Positions 62,257 to 64,000 of a DNA stretch of 64,000 nucleotides are shown here, in pieces. Each line of letters starts with the position of its first letter. Position 1 is the stretch's first letter. Location of the stretch: NCBI RefSeq assembly GCF_024713945.1, contig NC_134686.1, positions 706,001-770,000 on the forward strand. The letters run 5' to 3'. The notes beneath the pieces are model-generated. The model worked only from the letters and a program-made list of their open reading frames with translations, had not been told where the DNA came from and ran no database searches. The position numbers were made by a program, and so were the translations under genes. This DNA comes from Dermatophagoides farinae (Eukaryota; Arthropoda; Arachnida; Sarcoptiformes; Pyroglyphidae).

Positions 62257-64000
62257 TCCACTAAAACTGGACCAAATACAAACACAACGACAAAAAAAAA
62301 ATACATTGAGCTTCAAATTCAACGAAAAAAAAATTGATGTGATAAACAAACAACAACGACGATAAAATGTAAACAATTTTTTTTTCTTTTCAAAAATTGT
62401 TGTAAATTAAAAAATTTGCAAATGTAAATAATAAAATTGATTTTTGAAAAAAATTTTTACAAATGAATTTTCGGTTGAAAGGTAAAACCATAACAGATAC
62501 GGTATGAGATTATTTCAAGAATCTAAAGAATAACTAGAGTGAGAGAAAAAATATTTAGCCAATATTTGTGTGTGTGTGTGTGTGTTTATTCTGTTTGTTT
62601 GTCGGGTTTTTCTATCTATAAAAGATTCTTGTGTCGAATTAATAGGAAATGAAACATGTCAGCAGCAGCAGCAGCAACAGTATTAATCGTATATATGAGC
62701 CATAATGGAATGAAATAAAATACAAGCTTCAATGGTCCGGTAGAAACAAAACAAAAAATAAAATCAAAATCGAATGGAAATAAGTCTTGATGAGAAGAAA
62801 AAGAAGAAGAATAAGAACCAGATATAACCAATGGAAAAAAAACATAGTATCCATTATGGAAAAGTAACAACAACAACAACAACAAAAAAGGTTTATCTCA
62901 TGTACTATGTTCTCTCTCTTTTTTTTTGGGTAATAAATTAAAATAAATGGTAGCATTATATATACAAAATATAAATGACATATGTGTATGAATTAAATGT
63001 TTGCATTGATTGTTTGTGAATGGACCTTCTTTTTTGTTTTTGTTTTTCCATATATATTACACAAGACGATTTTCTCTAATTATTTAAGCGGCTTATCATC
63101 ATCATCATCATCATTATCATAATCAATCAAAACAAAACGAAAAATTCTACGATCAATTTCAATTCAATACCCGTGTGTTCAATATGAATTATCATTTAGA
63201 TTTGAAAGCAAAACTAATGAAAATGATAATGAATAAATCGATGATGAAAAATACACACACCAGATGTATTCAATATTGACGATTTGAAACAATGAAGAAA
63301 ATTGACGAAAAAAAATTCACAAATTGAGTGAAGAAGTGAAAATTTTTAATAATGAAATTAAAAAAAAAATCGAATCAAATTGATTGAGAAAAAAAAATTA
63401 AGCTATTCTCTGACATCTGGCATTTTAGAATGGTTGTTAGTATATAAATTCATTACACAGAAAGTCAAGAAAAAAAGAAACAAAATTGAACGGACCAAAA
63501 AAAAAATCGAAAAATCCCATGATGATATTCAATAGAAACAAAAAAAAAAACAAAATAATCACTAAAAACAATCAAAGAATGTAATGATGCACAGTGTGTG
63601 TGTGCAAATTTTTTTTTTACCAAGAAAAACCCAGAATTTGACCCAAGAAATATATTATTGGATCGAAGTAGGGGAGCCACATTTAAGAATAATTGTTGGT
63701 TGGTCTTATAACATTATTCTTATATGCAATATGAAATGAAAAACCAAAAAAAAAAGAAAAAAAAAAGAAAACGAAATATCCAAGCAAAATCATATCAACT
63801 GTGAAGTATTAGATAAAGAATTTCATCGAATTTTTTCCTCGCTTTCTCATTTCTTTTTCTTTCTTTTTTTTTCTTTGATTTTCAATACGAAAAAAAGCAA
63901 TGAATCACGAATAAGGGAAAAAAATTCCAAATACGAATATAGAAACATGATGAACAACATTCATGGTATGAAATGAAAAAATTTGTTTGCCCGTGTATGA
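62257..64000 (+). other. Downstream intergenic DNA
   Basis: No supportable gene. It contains a GCA/CAA run near 62661, CA/TG runs and A/T homopolymers. A candidate AATAAA at 62430-62435, 174 bases after the Ig-protein stop, may end that transcript. Confidence 0.6.

Noticed and set aside
1-64000. CRISPR arrays, tRNA or rRNA genes, viral or bacterial-type genes
   Set aside because: The regular repeats are eukaryotic microsatellites without unique spacers. No cloverleaf or rRNA stretch was recognised by eye, and no viral hallmark protein was seen; a tRNA or covariance-model scan would be decisive.

Overview
The window reads as nuclear DNA of a small-genome arthropod, most likely a sarcoptiform (dust-mite-like) acarine. 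It is very AT-rich and saturated with short microsatellites and A/T homopolymers. Many introns are only 60-105 bp with GT-AG ends. The proteins carry His/Gln/Asn/Ser/Asp runs, and the recognisable genes are animal families typical of arthropods. The mite assignment is inference from style, not from a diagnostic marker. All genes I can support lie on the + strand. I see no tRNA, rRNA, CRISPR array or bacterial-type feature.

Layout. (1) 1-3393 is the 3' part of a poly(rC)-binding-protein / mushroom-body-expressed (mub) homologue with a complete third KH domain. A candidate alternative last exon lies at 6558-6651, followed by frame-broken His/Gln/Ser-rich coding-like sequence to about 7300. (2) 8100-9938 is a compact four-exon AMP-forming acyl-CoA synthetase-like enzyme. 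(3) 10274-13066 is a five-exon gene for an unrecognised secreted/type-I membrane protein with an acidic, Thr/Ser/Asn-rich ectodomain. (4) 13067-33816 is about 20 kb of repeat-rich DNA with one partial gene model of unknown family (exons 19268-19409 and 28165-28205, perhaps 31767-31835). (5) 33830-48508 is a complete 16-exon SLC4A11-type (borate/bicarbonate transporter-like) gene; every splice phase closes and gives 1213 residues. (6) 48509-59570 is about 11 kb of repeat-rich intergenic DNA with a few non-repetitive open islands. (7) 60000-62256 is an eight-exon three-Ig-domain neuronal adhesion protein of the DIP/lachesin (IgLON-like) group, preceded by a TATA+Inr-like promoter near 59571-59608. 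(8) 62257-64000 is downstream intergenic DNA.

The genes are not an operon or an obvious functional cluster: an RNA-binding regulator, a metabolic ligase, an orphan membrane protein, a membrane transporter and a synaptic/adhesion molecule simply lie next to each other. No clear new multi-gene system is visible. The observations most worth checking are the possible alternative/decayed 3' end of the mub gene, the orphan gene around 19.3-28.2 kb, the frame breaks that sit in homopolymers, the large extracellular insertion in the SLC4A11 homologue, splice acceptors embedded in microsatellites, a hAT-like terminal-repeat hairpin, and small possible coding islands at 51.9, 53.8 and 59.6 kb.
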